Source: JANXXV01 sp038230275 (GTDB lineage Bacteria > Acidobacteriota > Terriglobia > Bryobacterales > Bryobacteraceae). Taken from it: DNA of 64,000 nucleotides. Position 1 is the stretch's first letter. Each line of letters opens with the position of its first letter. The notes beneath the pieces are model-generated. The model saw only the letters and a list, made by a program, of their open reading frames with translations. It was not told the origin of the DNA and searched no databases. Made by a program: the position numbers and the translations under genes. Positions 15,907 to 23,632 of this stretch are shown here, piece by piece. Location: NCBI GenBank assembly GCA_038230275.1, contig JBBRNO010000007.1, positions 37,623 to 101,622 of the forward strand. The letters are read 5' to 3'.

Positions 15907-16627
15907 ACAACCGCTCCCTGACGGTCGCGGCTCGGTTAGGGTGGATTCCGTAACCGAGCCGCGACCGTCAGGGAGCGGTTCCCACGCGATTGCGAACCAG
16001 GGACGCTTCCTCAGCTTTGAAGGAACCGACGGCTGCGGAAAGACCACGCAAATGCGTTTGCTGGCCGCGAAGCTGCGCGCCGCTGGAGGGGACGTGCTGG
16101 AAACGGCCGAGCCGGGTGGCACGCGGATCGGTCTGCAGATTCGCGGCATCTTGCTGGATTCCGCCAACCAGGAACTTTCGCCCACCGCGGAGATGCTGCT
16201 CTACTTTGCCAGCCGCGCGCAGAATGTCGACGAATGGATTCTGCCCGCGCTGGAAAAGGGCGCCACGGTGCTGTCCGATCGTTTTACCGACTCCACCCTC
16301 GCCTATCAGGGCGCGGCGCGTGGCCTTGGCCGGGACGTCGTGATGGCGCTTCACCAGATTGCCTGCCGTGGGCTGTGGCCCAGCTTGACGATTTATCTCG
16401 ACATCGACCTGGATACCAGTCTGGAGCGCGCACACGCGCGCAACCGGTTGACGGAAGGCAAAGACGAACGGCGGATGGATGAGCAGGCGGTGGAATTCCA
16501 CCACCGCGTGCGGCAGGAGTATCTGCAGCTGGCTGCAGCAGAGCCGGAACGGATCGTTGTCATCGATGGCCGGGCGGACCGGAAGACCATCGCCGCCAGG
16601 ATCTGGGAGGCAGTCCATCGTGTTTGA
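15893..16627 (+). CDS. tmk: thymidylate kinase with a repeat-encoded N-terminal extension
   Basis: A 244-residue dTMP kinase: P-loop FEGTDGCGKTTQM, the DRFTDSTLAYQGAARGLG substrate region, and lid residues around RNRLTEGKDERRMDEQ. The usual protein begins close to GRFLSFEGTDG, but here about 30 extra residues precede it and 24 of them are encoded by a perfect 72-bp inverted-repeat element (15909-15980), reading PLPDGRGSV and EPRPSGSG. The ATG at 15893 overlaps the UDG stop and is probably the original start, so the element entered in frame and left the gene open. Whether the extension is harmless is unknown. The holB start overlaps the 3' end by 8 nt. Confidence 0.92.
   Translation: MSTTEQPLPDGRGSVRVDSVTEPRPSGSGSHAIANQGRFLSFEGTDGCGKTTQMRLLAAKLRAAGGDVLETAEPGGTRIGLQIRGILLDSANQELSPTAEMLLYFASRAQNVDEWILPALEKGATVLSDRFTDSTLAYQGAARGLGRDVVMALHQIACRGLWPSLTIYLDIDLDTSLERAHARNRLTEGKDERRMDEQAVEFHHRVRQEYLQLAAAEPERIVVIDGRADRKTIAARIWEAVHRV
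15909..15980. repeat. perfect 30-bp inverted repeat (REP-like palindrome) inside tmk
   Basis: Left arm 15909-15938 and right arm 15951-15980 are exact reverse complements over 30 bp, separated by 12 bp. The unit is 72 bp, a multiple of three, so the tmk frame is kept. The core, GTCGCGGCTCGG and its complement, recurs in a degraded form at 18107-18190. This is the look of a dispersed REP/MITE-type palindrome. Confidence 0.93.
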
Positions 16628-17645
16628 GAATTTCTTTGGGAATCCGGACGCAGTTACCACGCTGGCGCAAATGATGGAGCGGGAGCGCATTCCGCAAACG
16701 ATTCTACTGGCGGGTCCGGAAGGCGTCGGCAAGGCTACGCTGGCGCGCCGGTTCGCCAGCGCCGTCCTGGGTGGGGAACGCAAAGTGGAACGCGACGACT
16801 TAAGCCTGCCCGCCAACCTGGCTATCATCGCAGACCGGGAAAAATGGGCGTCCGATAAGCGCGTGGATGATCCGTTGGTGTTCGCCTCCCACCCGGATTT
16901 TCTGACGTTTCCGCCGGACGGACCGCTACGGCAGATCTCCATTCAGCAGATGCGGATGCTGAAAGAGCGGGCACAGTTCAAGCCACTGAGCGGGAAGCGG
17001 CGCGTATTTCTGATCGACCGCATCGACCGCGCCAATGAACAAGCGGCAAATTCGTTGCTGAAGACGCTGGAGGAACCGCCAGATCACCTGATTATCGTGA
17101 TGACGGCTGAAAATGCCTACGATCTTCTGCCCACCATTCGCTCGCGCGCAGTGCCGCTGCAGATGCGGCGGTTGGACAAGCAGGAGATGGAGCAGTTCGC
17201 AAACTCGCGCGACTTGAAAGACAAAGAGCGGCGCCTGGCACTGGCGGCGGGATGCCCTGGAATGGCGACGTCTATCGACCTGGAAGTCTACGACAAACGC
17301 CGCGCGACGATGGTAACGCTGCTGCAAGTGGCTGCGAAGCTGGCGCCTTTCGCGCGTTGGGCGAAGCTATCGGAATCGCTCAATGCCAGTAAGTCGGAAA
17401 AGCTGGAATTTTACCTGCACATTTTGTACATCCTGTTAGAAGATTTGTTACTACTGCAACAACACGCGGGCGAGATTCGCAATCCTGATCTGCAAAAGGA
17501 CCTGGCCGCGGTGGCGGCGGCGATTTCGTTTGAATGGATTCGTACGGCGGTGAAAAAGGTGGACGAATTGATGGATCTGTTGCGGCGGAATATCCAGAAG
17601 GGGTTGGCGCTGGATTCGCTGGTGTTAGATTTGCAAAACCAGTGA
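16620..17645 (+). CDS. holB: DNA polymerase III delta-prime subunit (clamp loader)
   Basis: A 341-residue AAA+ clamp-loader subunit. P-loop-like AGPEGVGKATLARRF, the Walker-B-side RVFLIDRIDRANEQAANSLLKTLEEPP and the sensor region PTIRSRAVPLQMR are present. The usual SRC motif reads SRA and the four zinc-binding cysteines of the N-terminal domain are absent, so it departs from the E. coli form. I chose the GTG at 16620, giving the standard beginning FENFFGN and overlapping tmk by 8 nt. The order tmk-holB is widely conserved. Confidence 0.88.
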   Translation: MFENFFGNPDAVTTLAQMMERERIPQTILLAGPEGVGKATLARRFASAVLGGERKVERDDLSLPANLAIIADREKWASDKRVDDPLVFASHPDFLTFPPDGPLRQISIQQMRMLKERAQFKPLSGKRRVFLIDRIDRANEQAANSLLKTLEEPPDHLIIVMTAENAYDLLPTIRSRAVPLQMRRLDKQEMEQFANSRDLKDKERRLALAAGCPGMATSIDLEVYDKRRATMVTLLQVAAKLAPFARWAKLSESLNASKSEKLEFYLHILYILLEDLLLLQQHAGEIRNPDLQKDLAAVAAAISFEWIRTAVKKVDELMDLLRRNIQKGLALDSLVLDLQNQ

Positions 17646-17771
17646 CCTTGCTTGCGGCACCGGGTTCACTGTGATACTAATAAACCATAAGTCAGAGACA
17701 CGAAAAAGTCTTCCATGCCGCATGTCTCTTCAAAGCAGTCATCTTAACTACTTTTCATAAGGGGAGTGTTC

Positions 17772-18065
17772 GTGGAGGGTGGCAACCGCAGGTTAATTCG
17801 TCCGTCACTGACGGAGATCAAAGATCAAATGAACCCCCGTCGCAGTCCAAAGAAAGCCTCTCCGCCAGAACAGACCAACGCGGAGAATTTTTACTACATG
17901 AAACAGATGCAGTCCAAGACGCCGATGGTCATCGTGCTGAGGGACGGCGAGACTCTTCATGGAATCATAGAATGGTATGACAAGGGTTGCCTGAAGGTGA
18001 ATCGGGAGGAAGGTCCGAACCTGCTGATATTCAAGCAAAACGTCAAGTACATGTATAAGGCGTGA
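17772..18065 (+). CDS. Hfq-like Sm-fold RNA-binding protein
   Basis: A 97-residue protein. The last ~60 residues resemble Hfq: a short alpha helix (NAENFYYMKQMQSKT), Sm1-like strands (VIVLRDGETLHGIIEWYDKGCLKV) and an Sm2-like end (LLIFKQNVKYMYK) in place of the canonical YKHAIS. The first ~40 residues are a basic, Pro-rich extension. I chose the GTG at 17772 since an AAGGGGAG ribosome binding site sits 6-7 nt before it; a GTG at 17766 and an ATG at 17829 are alternatives. If it is Hfq it would pair small RNAs with mRNAs. The divergent Sm2 makes the call good but not certain. Confidence 0.72.
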   Translation: MEGGNRRLIRPSLTEIKDQMNPRRSPKKASPPEQTNAENFYYMKQMQSKTPMVIVLRDGETLHGIIEWYDKGCLKVNREEGPNLLIFKQNVKYMYKA

Positions 18066-18106
18066 ACGCTAGGGAAGTGTCCGCGAATTGGGTGGACACT
18101 ACCGGA

Positions 18107-18190
18107 AACCGCTCCTTTACAGTCGCGGCTCGGAAACTACTGTTGCAGCAACGAGTTCGAAAGCGAGCCGCGCGCGTGAACAAGCCGTTT
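18107..18190. repeat. degenerate copy of the tmk palindrome element
   Basis: The left half (18107-18136) matches the 30-bp arm of the tmk element at about 25 of 30 positions, including GTCGCGGCTCGG. The complementary core CGAGCCGCG recurs at 18164-18172, followed by weaker similarity to about 18190. The arms have diverged and the spacer is longer, so this appears to be an older, decayed copy in the gap after the Hfq-like gene. Confidence 0.65.
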
Positions 18191-18220
18191 CTTGTGTCCA
18201 GTTATTTGTCGGACAGTACG

Positions 18221-18712
18221 CTAGGGTTTCGTGTTTCTGGCCTTCAATGCCAGGCGGTATTCGCGGCGGCCGCCGGCTTCCTCAAATCTGCGTAGTTCCT
18301 CCGCGGTTTCGGGAATTACCGGTGGAATCGGAATGCGGTTGTGTTTTGAATCCACCGCGACAAACGTCAGATAGGCGGAAGAGGTGTGCCTGACAAGACC
18401 GGTGCTCATATTCTCCACCCACACCTTTACACCGACCTCCATCGAAGTACGGAAGACCCGGTTCACCGCCGATTTCAAAATCAAAAGGTCGCCAATGTGG
18501 ACTGGATGCAGAAACGTCATATGATCCACCGAGGCGGTAACCACGGCCTTTCGGGAGTGCCGGGCCGCGGCGATGGCTGCCGCCAGATCCACCAGGTGCA
18601 TGACTCTTCCGCCCAGCAGGTTGCCTAGGGGATTGGCATCGTTTGGCAGCGCGATTTCGAAGTACTCAGAAATTGATTCCCGGACCGGACGTCCGTCTAG
18701 AATATCGCTCAT
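18221..18712 (-). CDS. acyl-CoA thioesterase (hotdog fold)
   Basis: A 163-residue single hotdog-domain protein of the cytosolic acyl-CoA hydrolase type (YciA/BACH group). The core helix region NPLGNLLGGRVMHLVDLAAA and the later VDHMTFLHPVHIGDLLILKS are diagnostic. It hydrolyses acyl-CoA to free acid and CoA. The ATG at 18712 gives the usual N-terminus; 51 more codons are open upstream but they lie in the neighbouring gene. It overlaps the end of the Cys-rich hypothetical by 47 nt, in another frame. Confidence 0.87.
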   Translation of the reverse strand: MSDILDGRPVRESISEYFEIALPNDANPLGNLLGGRVMHLVDLAAAIAAARHSRKAVVTASVDHMTFLHPVHIGDLLILKSAVNRVFRTSMEVGVKVWVENMSTGLVRHTSSAYLTFVAVDSKHNRIPIPPVIPETAEELRRFEEAGGRREYRLALKARNTKP

Positions 18713-19061
18713 GATTTTCGAGAAACACCTCAGCTTGCTTGCGCACGATTGCATCCGCGTCCTGAATTCCGCCGTGGCGCACCGGCGAGAAATCCTTTTC
18801 AAGAATCCAGACCAGTTCGCCACCTGCCGATAGCGAGAAGCGAACGGCGTCGGCTTCCACACGGGCTGGAAAATTTTGGCAACGCCCCTGCCCGTAACCG
18901 AAGTTGCAACTGTCTCTGACGGTCTGCCTGTCCGCGGTGCGCGTCGAGTCGGGATCAGCGTGACAATCGCCGTCGTACAACCTTCCTAGTGGTGTCCTCG
19001 CCGGTGGCGGGTCGCCGCCCGCGGCTGAAGCCGCCAGCGGATAAAAATAGGGGCACGGCAT
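18666..19061 (-). CDS. conserved-looking Cys-containing hypothetical protein
   Basis: A 131-residue protein I cannot assign to a named family. It begins MPCPYFYPL and has spaced cysteines (CPYFYP, DGDCHA, DSCNFGYGQGRCQNFP) that could bind a metal or cluster, followed by a beta-rich part (DAVRFSLS, GELVWILEKDFSPV) and a charged helix at the end. Codon usage and composition look like a real gene, not a shadow. The ATG at 19061 is 26 bp from the divergent TPR gene, so the two may share a promoter region. Its last 47 nt overlap the thioesterase start, suggesting coupled translation. Confidence 0.65.
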   Translation of the reverse strand: MPCPYFYPLAASAAGGDPPPARTPLGRLYDGDCHADPDSTRTADRQTVRDSCNFGYGQGRCQNFPARVEADAVRFSLSAGGELVWILEKDFSPVRHGGIQDADAIVRKQAEVFLENHERYSRRTSGPGINF

Positions 19062-19087
19062 TGCGGGTATATTAACATGGGGTCAGA

Positions 19088-19399
19088 ATGCCCACACGAC
19101 TCGAGATGCTGAAAGACATGGTCGCTAAGAGCCCGGCGGATGCATTCCTCCGATACGGACTGGCTACCGAGTATGCGAATGCCGGAGAACTGACGCAGGC
19201 GGTGAGTGAATTCCAGGAATTGCTGACGGTTAATCCGGACTATGCCGCCGGTTACTTTCACGGAGGCAGAACGCTGGAGAAACTGGGGCGGCTGGAGGAT
19301 GCCCGGGCGATTTACGAAAAGGGAATCGAGGTGACCAGCAGGACGGGCGACGCACATACGCGGAGTGAACTGCAGGCCGCCTTGGATATTCTGGGCTAG
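19088..19399 (+). CDS. small tetratricopeptide-repeat protein
   Basis: A 103-residue protein consisting of about two TPR units (ADAFLRYGLATEYANAGELTQAVSEF and YAAGYFHGGRTLEKLGRLEDA in their typical A/G/Y positions) and a capping helix. No signal peptide, so probably a cytoplasmic protein-protein adaptor. Partner unknown. Convergent with the TfoX gene, whose stop overlaps its stop by 4 nt. Confidence 0.8.
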   Translation: MPTRLEMLKDMVAKSPADAFLRYGLATEYANAGELTQAVSEFQELLTVNPDYAAGYFHGGRTLEKLGRLEDARAIYEKGIEVTSRTGDAHTRSELQAALDILG

Positions 19400-19734
19400 C
19401 GCTTTGGCCTCTTGGCACGGCGGCCCGCTTGGATGGCGCCTCCGGCCCAGTGCTTCATGGCATCTGGATCTTCAAAGATTTCGGGCGGCGCCGTGAAGTA
19501 GCGCATCGCACCTTCCGGACGATCGAACGGATGAAACGGTTTGAGTCCGCGCGATTGAAAAGCCGGTTGGTTTACTTCGTCGGCTTTAAGGTACAAAGTG
19601 TTGCTCGCGATGAGGGCGAATACAGTACCATCGCAATAGAGACAGTGCCCGCCAAACATACTTCTCGCAGTGATTTCGCCCAATGGGGAGAGTTGCTCGA
19701 CAAGGAAAGATACATAGGAGCTTTGATTTTTCAT
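19396..19734 (-). CDS. TfoX/Sxy N-terminal domain protein
   Basis: A 112-residue protein with only the TfoX N-terminal domain: RSMFGGHCLYCDGTVFALI and the later YLKADEVNQPAF and MRYFTAPPEIFED are the family landmarks. Full-length TfoX regulates competence in gammaproteobacteria; stand-alone N-domains are widespread and uncharacterised. A basic tail (RRAKRPKR) follows. The ATG at 19734 is divergent from the glycosyltransferase start 5 bp away, so the promoters must overlap the coding regions. Confidence 0.82.
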   Translation of the reverse strand: MKNQSSYVSFLVEQLSPLGEITARSMFGGHCLYCDGTVFALIASNTLYLKADEVNQPAFQSRGLKPFHPFDRPEGAMRYFTAPPEIFEDPDAMKHWAGGAIQAGRRAKRPKR

Positions 19735-19739
19735 CGTGT

Positions 19740-20813
19740 ATGAGAATAGCGCTCGACGCAACTCCTCTCAGTGTATCGACGGGAGGAGTGCGCCGCTATA
19801 CCGAGGAACTGGCAAGAGCCCTGGCGCTGGCATTTCCGGACGACCGGTATCACTTGATCTCCGATCAGCCGTTCCGGTTTTCGGGCGATGCACCGCGTAA
19901 TCTGGCGCCCGGCACCAGCCAGCCTCAGAATGCGCTGGAGCGGCGCTGGTGGCTGGTTGGCGTGCAGCGGGAGATGTCGCGGTTGGGTATCGATTTATTC
20001 CATGGCACCGATTTCTCTGTCCCCTACCTGGCGCTGCGCCCCAGCGTAATGACGCTGCACGATCTCTCTCCATGGATGGACTCCAGTTGGCATCATGCGG
20101 CGGACCGGGTGCGTGTGCGCACGCCTTTCCTCATCCGCACCGGCCGCACCACCATGACCATCACGCCCAGCGAAGTTGTCCGGCAACAGGCTATCGAGCG
20201 ATTCGGAATCGATCCCGCGCGAATCGTGGCGGTTCCGGAGGCGGCTCCTTGTTGGATGAAACCGGTGGAACGAAGCCGCACTGAAGCCGCGCCATACTTT
20301 CTGTACGTTGGAACTCTAGAGCCGCGCAAGAACATACCCACGATACTGGCCGCGTGGCGCCGTATCCGGGAACATCATCCCGTTTCGTTGGTGCTGGCTG
20401 GACGGCGGCGAACCGACTTCCCTGCCTTGGCCGAAGAGCCGGGTTTGCGAATTCTTGGCGAGGTTCCGGATTCGGACTTGCCGGGACTGTTCAGCGGTGC
20501 GGTAGCAGTCCTATACCCGTCACTGTATGAGGGCTTCGGTCTTCCCGTGCTGGAGGCGATGACCTGCGGTGCGGCCGTGATCACTTCGTGCGACCCCGCC
20601 GTGATGGAAGTTTCGGGAAACGCCGCGATTCATGTGGCCGCGGAGGAAGCGGCCGGTTGGTCGGCGCAAATGGAAGTTCTGTTGGCCCATCCTGAAATAC
20701 TGCAATACCGGAGGCTGCGATCGCTACAGCGGGCGGCGGAGTTCAGTTGGGGCAGGACAGCAGCTCTCACGCGGGAGGTCTATGTCGAAGCGATTCGCCG
20801 GTTCGAAAGATAG
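19740..20813 (+). CDS. glycosyltransferase family 4 protein
   Basis: A 357-residue GT-B enzyme. The N-terminal glycine loop STGGVRRYTEEL, the linker motif YVGTLEPRKNI and the donor-binding EX7E-type segment LYEGFGLPVLEAMTCG identify a retaining GT4. The cytoplasmic location and sugar are inferred from the family; donor and acceptor are unknown. A second glycosyltransferase follows with a 32-nt overlap, so the two probably act in one polysaccharide or glycan pathway. The ATG at 19740 opens the standard MRIALDAT beginning. Confidence 0.87.
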   Translation: MRIALDATPLSVSTGGVRRYTEELARALALAFPDDRYHLISDQPFRFSGDAPRNLAPGTSQPQNALERRWWLVGVQREMSRLGIDLFHGTDFSVPYLALRPSVMTLHDLSPWMDSSWHHAADRVRVRTPFLIRTGRTTMTITPSEVVRQQAIERFGIDPARIVAVPEAAPCWMKPVERSRTEAAPYFLYVGTLEPRKNIPTILAAWRRIREHHPVSLVLAGRRRTDFPALAEEPGLRILGEVPDSDLPGLFSGAVAVLYPSLYEGFGLPVLEAMTCGAAVITSCDPAVMEVSGNAAIHVAAEEAAGWSAQMEVLLAHPEILQYRRLRSLQRAAEFSWGRTAALTREVYVEAIRRFER

Positions 20814-22008
20814 ACCTGTCCATCGGCCCGCCGCCCTATTCCTCACGCCGGAGGCGCCTTATCCGCTGGCTGGCGGTGGGCCGATGCGCTCGGCCTCGAT
20901 CCTGGAATTTCTGGCGCAAGGCTACGATGTGGATGTCATCGTGTTTAGAGAACCGGGCGCGGCGGATCCCATTCCAAGATTTCCCGCCGGCCTGGTGAAG
21001 CACATCACCGTGATCGACCTGCCGTTTCATTCCAGGGATCTGCATGCCCGCGCATTGCGGAACTTTCGCCGGTTCACCAAAGGCATTCCCCCGCTGGTAG
21101 ATCGATTTTCCGGATTTGACAAGAGCGTCGCCGCGGCGCTGAAAGGCCGCCACTACCCGCTGGCAATCATCGAGCACTTCTGGTGTGCCGGCTATGGCCC
21201 GTTGGTACATCGACACAGCGACCGCGTGATTCTGGATTTGCACAACGTGGAATCGGTTTTGCTGGCGCGGTGCGGACAGGCGGCGCGATGGCCCGAATCG
21301 ATGTTGCTGAACAGGTTCGCACACTCATGCCGGCGGCTGGAGAGCGAGTTGTTGCGGGCTTTCTCGATGCTGTTGGTTTCCTCCGGCGACGATGCCGCCG
21401 CCTTGCGCGGATATGCTAACGGAGCCCAGGTGGCGGTGTGCCCAAACACGATTCCGTTAGTGGCGTTGCCGGATCGTGAAAAGGCCAATGAGATCGTCTT
21501 CTCCGGCAACCTGGAATATCATCCGAACATTTCCGCGATCTCGCATTTCCACCGGAACATATGGCCGCTGATTCGCGACCGTTGGCCCGGGCTGGCATGG
21601 CGGCTAATGGGGAAAAATCACGAGAAGATCAAACGGCGCCTGACGGGGGATGCCCGCATCCACGTGACCGGGCCGGTGGATAACGCGGTGGAAGAGTTAG
21701 CTTCGGCCAGACTCGCTGTGGTGCCACTGCTATCGGGTAGCGGTACTCGCATCAAGATCATCGAAGCATGGGCAGCCGGCTTACCCGTTGTTTCGACATC
21801 CTTAGGCGCGGAGGGATTGCCTTGCCGCGACGGGGAGCACCTCTTAATTGCGAATACTCCGGCGCAATTTGCGGAAGCAATCAGTTCCGTGTTGACCTCA
21901 GACGAACTGAGCCGGCATCTGGCGCAAAACGGCCGCAGGCTTTATGAGGAACAGCTTACCTGGGACAGTGCATGGCGCGCACTTCGGCACGCTACCATAG
22001 AAGTTTAG
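20782..22008 (+). CDS. glycosyltransferase (GT4-like, exopolysaccharide type)
   Basis: A 408-residue GT-B protein. Characteristic segments are FLTPEAPYPLAGGGPMRS near the N-terminus, FSGNLEYHPNISAI in the middle and the donor site GTRIKIIEAWAAGLPVVST near the C-terminus. It resembles transferases of exosortase-linked polysaccharide clusters. GGGAGG lies 5 nt before the ATG at 20782, which settles the start inside the 3' end of the preceding glycosyltransferase. Only 1 nt separates it from the ABC-F gene. Substrate not predictable. Confidence 0.82.
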   Translation: MSKRFAGSKDRPVHRPAALFLTPEAPYPLAGGGPMRSASILEFLAQGYDVDVIVFREPGAADPIPRFPAGLVKHITVIDLPFHSRDLHARALRNFRRFTKGIPPLVDRFSGFDKSVAAALKGRHYPLAIIEHFWCAGYGPLVHRHSDRVILDLHNVESVLLARCGQAARWPESMLLNRFAHSCRRLESELLRAFSMLLVSSGDDAAALRGYANGAQVAVCPNTIPLVALPDREKANEIVFSGNLEYHPNISAISHFHRNIWPLIRDRWPGLAWRLMGKNHEKIKRRLTGDARIHVTGPVDNAVEELASARLAVVPLLSGSGTRIKIIEAWAAGLPVVSTSLGAEGLPCRDGEHLLIANTPAQFAEAISSVLTSDELSRHLAQNGRRLYEEQLTWDSAWRALRHATIEV

Positions 22009-22009
22009 T

Positions 22010-23629
22010 ATGATTTCCGTCAACAATATTACAATGCGCTATGGCGCGAAGATCCTGTTTGAGGAGGTTGCCACCGCCTTCGTCGCGGGCCGCCGCTATG
22101 GACTTACCGGGCCGAATGGCTCCGGCAAGTCCACGTTCATGAAACTGCTGAGTGGCGAGATGGAACCACAGAAAGGCGTGGTGGTGCGTCCCAAGAAGAT
22201 GGGTGTGTTGGGGCAGGACCAGTTTGCCTTCGATCAATACCGCGTGATTGACACGGTGATCATGGGCAACAAAGGGCTTTGGGCCGCGCTGGAAGAACGT
22301 GAAGTGATCTACGCCAAGCCCGACATGACCAACGAAGACGGCATGCGCCTGGGAGAACTGGAAGGGATTGTCGCCGAGGAAGACGGCTACACCGCCGAAA
22401 GCGACGCGGCGATTCTGCTGCAAGGGCTGGACATTCCCGACACCTTGCATGAGCGCATGATGAGCGAATTGCAGGGCGGGCAGAAAGTGCGCGTGCTGCT
22501 GGCGCAGGCCTTGTTCGGCAATCCACAGGCGTTGCTGCTGGATGAGCCTACGAACTACCTGGATCTGGATTCCATCCACTGGCTGCAATCGTTTCTCAAT
22601 CAATACAACGGCACGGTGATTGTGATCTCGCACGATCGCCACTTTTTGAACAGCGTCTGCACGCACACCGCGGACATCGATTACGAAACCATCATCACCT
22701 ACAATGGCGGCTACGACGACATGGTGATGCAGAAAACGCAGGTACGCGCGCGGATTGAGAGCCAGAATATTCAGCGGGAAAAGAAAATTTCCCAGCTGAA
22801 CGAGTTCATCGCGCGGTTCTCCGCCGGCACGCGTTCCAGCCAGGTGACATCGCGGCGGAAGGAAGTGGAGCGGCTGCAAACCAGTGAGCTGGCGCGATCC
22901 AACATCGCCCGCCCGTATATCAAGTTTGAACCCAAGCGGCCTTCGGGAAAGCACGTGCTGGAATTCGAAGGGGTATCGAAAGCTTACGGCGATCTGAAGG
23001 TCATCAACGGTTTTTCGGCCAGTGTGATTCGCGGCGAGAAAATTGTGCTGGTGGGGCGAAATGCTACCGGCAAGAGCACGCTGATCAAGGCGCTGCTGGC
23101 CAACGCGCCGGGTCTTGGTTTGGACCCGGCCGGGATTGATTCCGGGAAAGTGACGTGGGGGCATGAAGCGGCTCCCGGCTATTTTGCGCAGGATCATCAG
23201 GGCGCCATCGAAAAGGGGATGACCACCTACGACTGGCTGCATCAGTTTGATCCGCAGGCGTCGGCGGAGGAAATTCGCGGCTTGCTGGGGCAGATGCTTT
23301 TTCGCGGCGAGGAAGGACTGAAACCCACCGCGGCGCTGTCAGGCGGCGAAGCGGCCCGGCTGCTGTTTTGTAAGCTGATGCTCTCGAAGCCAAATATTCT
23401 GATTTTCGATGAGCCGACGAATCACTTGGACCTGGAAGCCATCAACGCGTTGAATGTGGCGCTACAGAAGTACGAAGGCACGGTGTTCCTGGTTACGCAC
23501 GATCACGATCTGATTGATGAAGTAGCAACCAGGATCTGGCATTTCCAGGACGGCGCCATTGAAGACTTTAGGGGACCCTACGAGGAATACGTGGTGCATG
23601 CAGAGAAGGCAGGCCTGGCTGTTCGCTGA
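22010..23629 (+). CDS. ABC-F family ATPase, YbiT-like
   Basis: A 539-residue soluble protein with two ABC domains. Walker A GPNGSGKST and GRNATGKST, signatures LQGGQKVRV and LSGGEAARL, Walker B LLLDEPTNYLD and LIFDEPTNHLD. The linker (SQLNEFIARFSAGTRSSQVTSRRK) is the YbiT subtype hallmark. It is expected to act on the ribosome E site as a translation factor. It is a second ABC-F gene besides the Uup-like one. It converges with the next gene, leaving 3 nt between the stops. Confidence 0.9.
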   Translation: MISVNNITMRYGAKILFEEVATAFVAGRRYGLTGPNGSGKSTFMKLLSGEMEPQKGVVVRPKKMGVLGQDQFAFDQYRVIDTVIMGNKGLWAALEEREVIYAKPDMTNEDGMRLGELEGIVAEEDGYTAESDAAILLQGLDIPDTLHERMMSELQGGQKVRVLLAQALFGNPQALLLDEPTNYLDLDSIHWLQSFLNQYNGTVIVISHDRHFLNSVCTHTADIDYETIITYNGGYDDMVMQKTQVRARIESQNIQREKKISQLNEFIARFSAGTRSSQVTSRRKEVERLQTSELARSNIARPYIKFEPKRPSGKHVLEFEGVSKAYGDLKVINGFSASVIRGEKIVLVGRNATGKSTLIKALLANAPGLGLDPAGIDSGKVTWGHEAAPGYFAQDHQGAIEKGMTTYDWLHQFDPQASAEEIRGLLGQMLFRGEEGLKPTAALSGGEAARLLFCKLMLSKPNILIFDEPTNHLDLEAINALNVALQKYEGTVFLVTHDHDLIDEVATRIWHFQDGAIEDFRGPYEEYVVHAEKAGLAVR

Positions 23630-23632
23630 TAT

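Noticed and set aside
21992..23242. Long minus-strand frame (416 codons) inside the YbiT-like gene
   Set aside because: Antisense of a clear ABC-F gene with strong domain motifs on the + strand; composition is typical of a shadow (His/Gln/Arg-rich).
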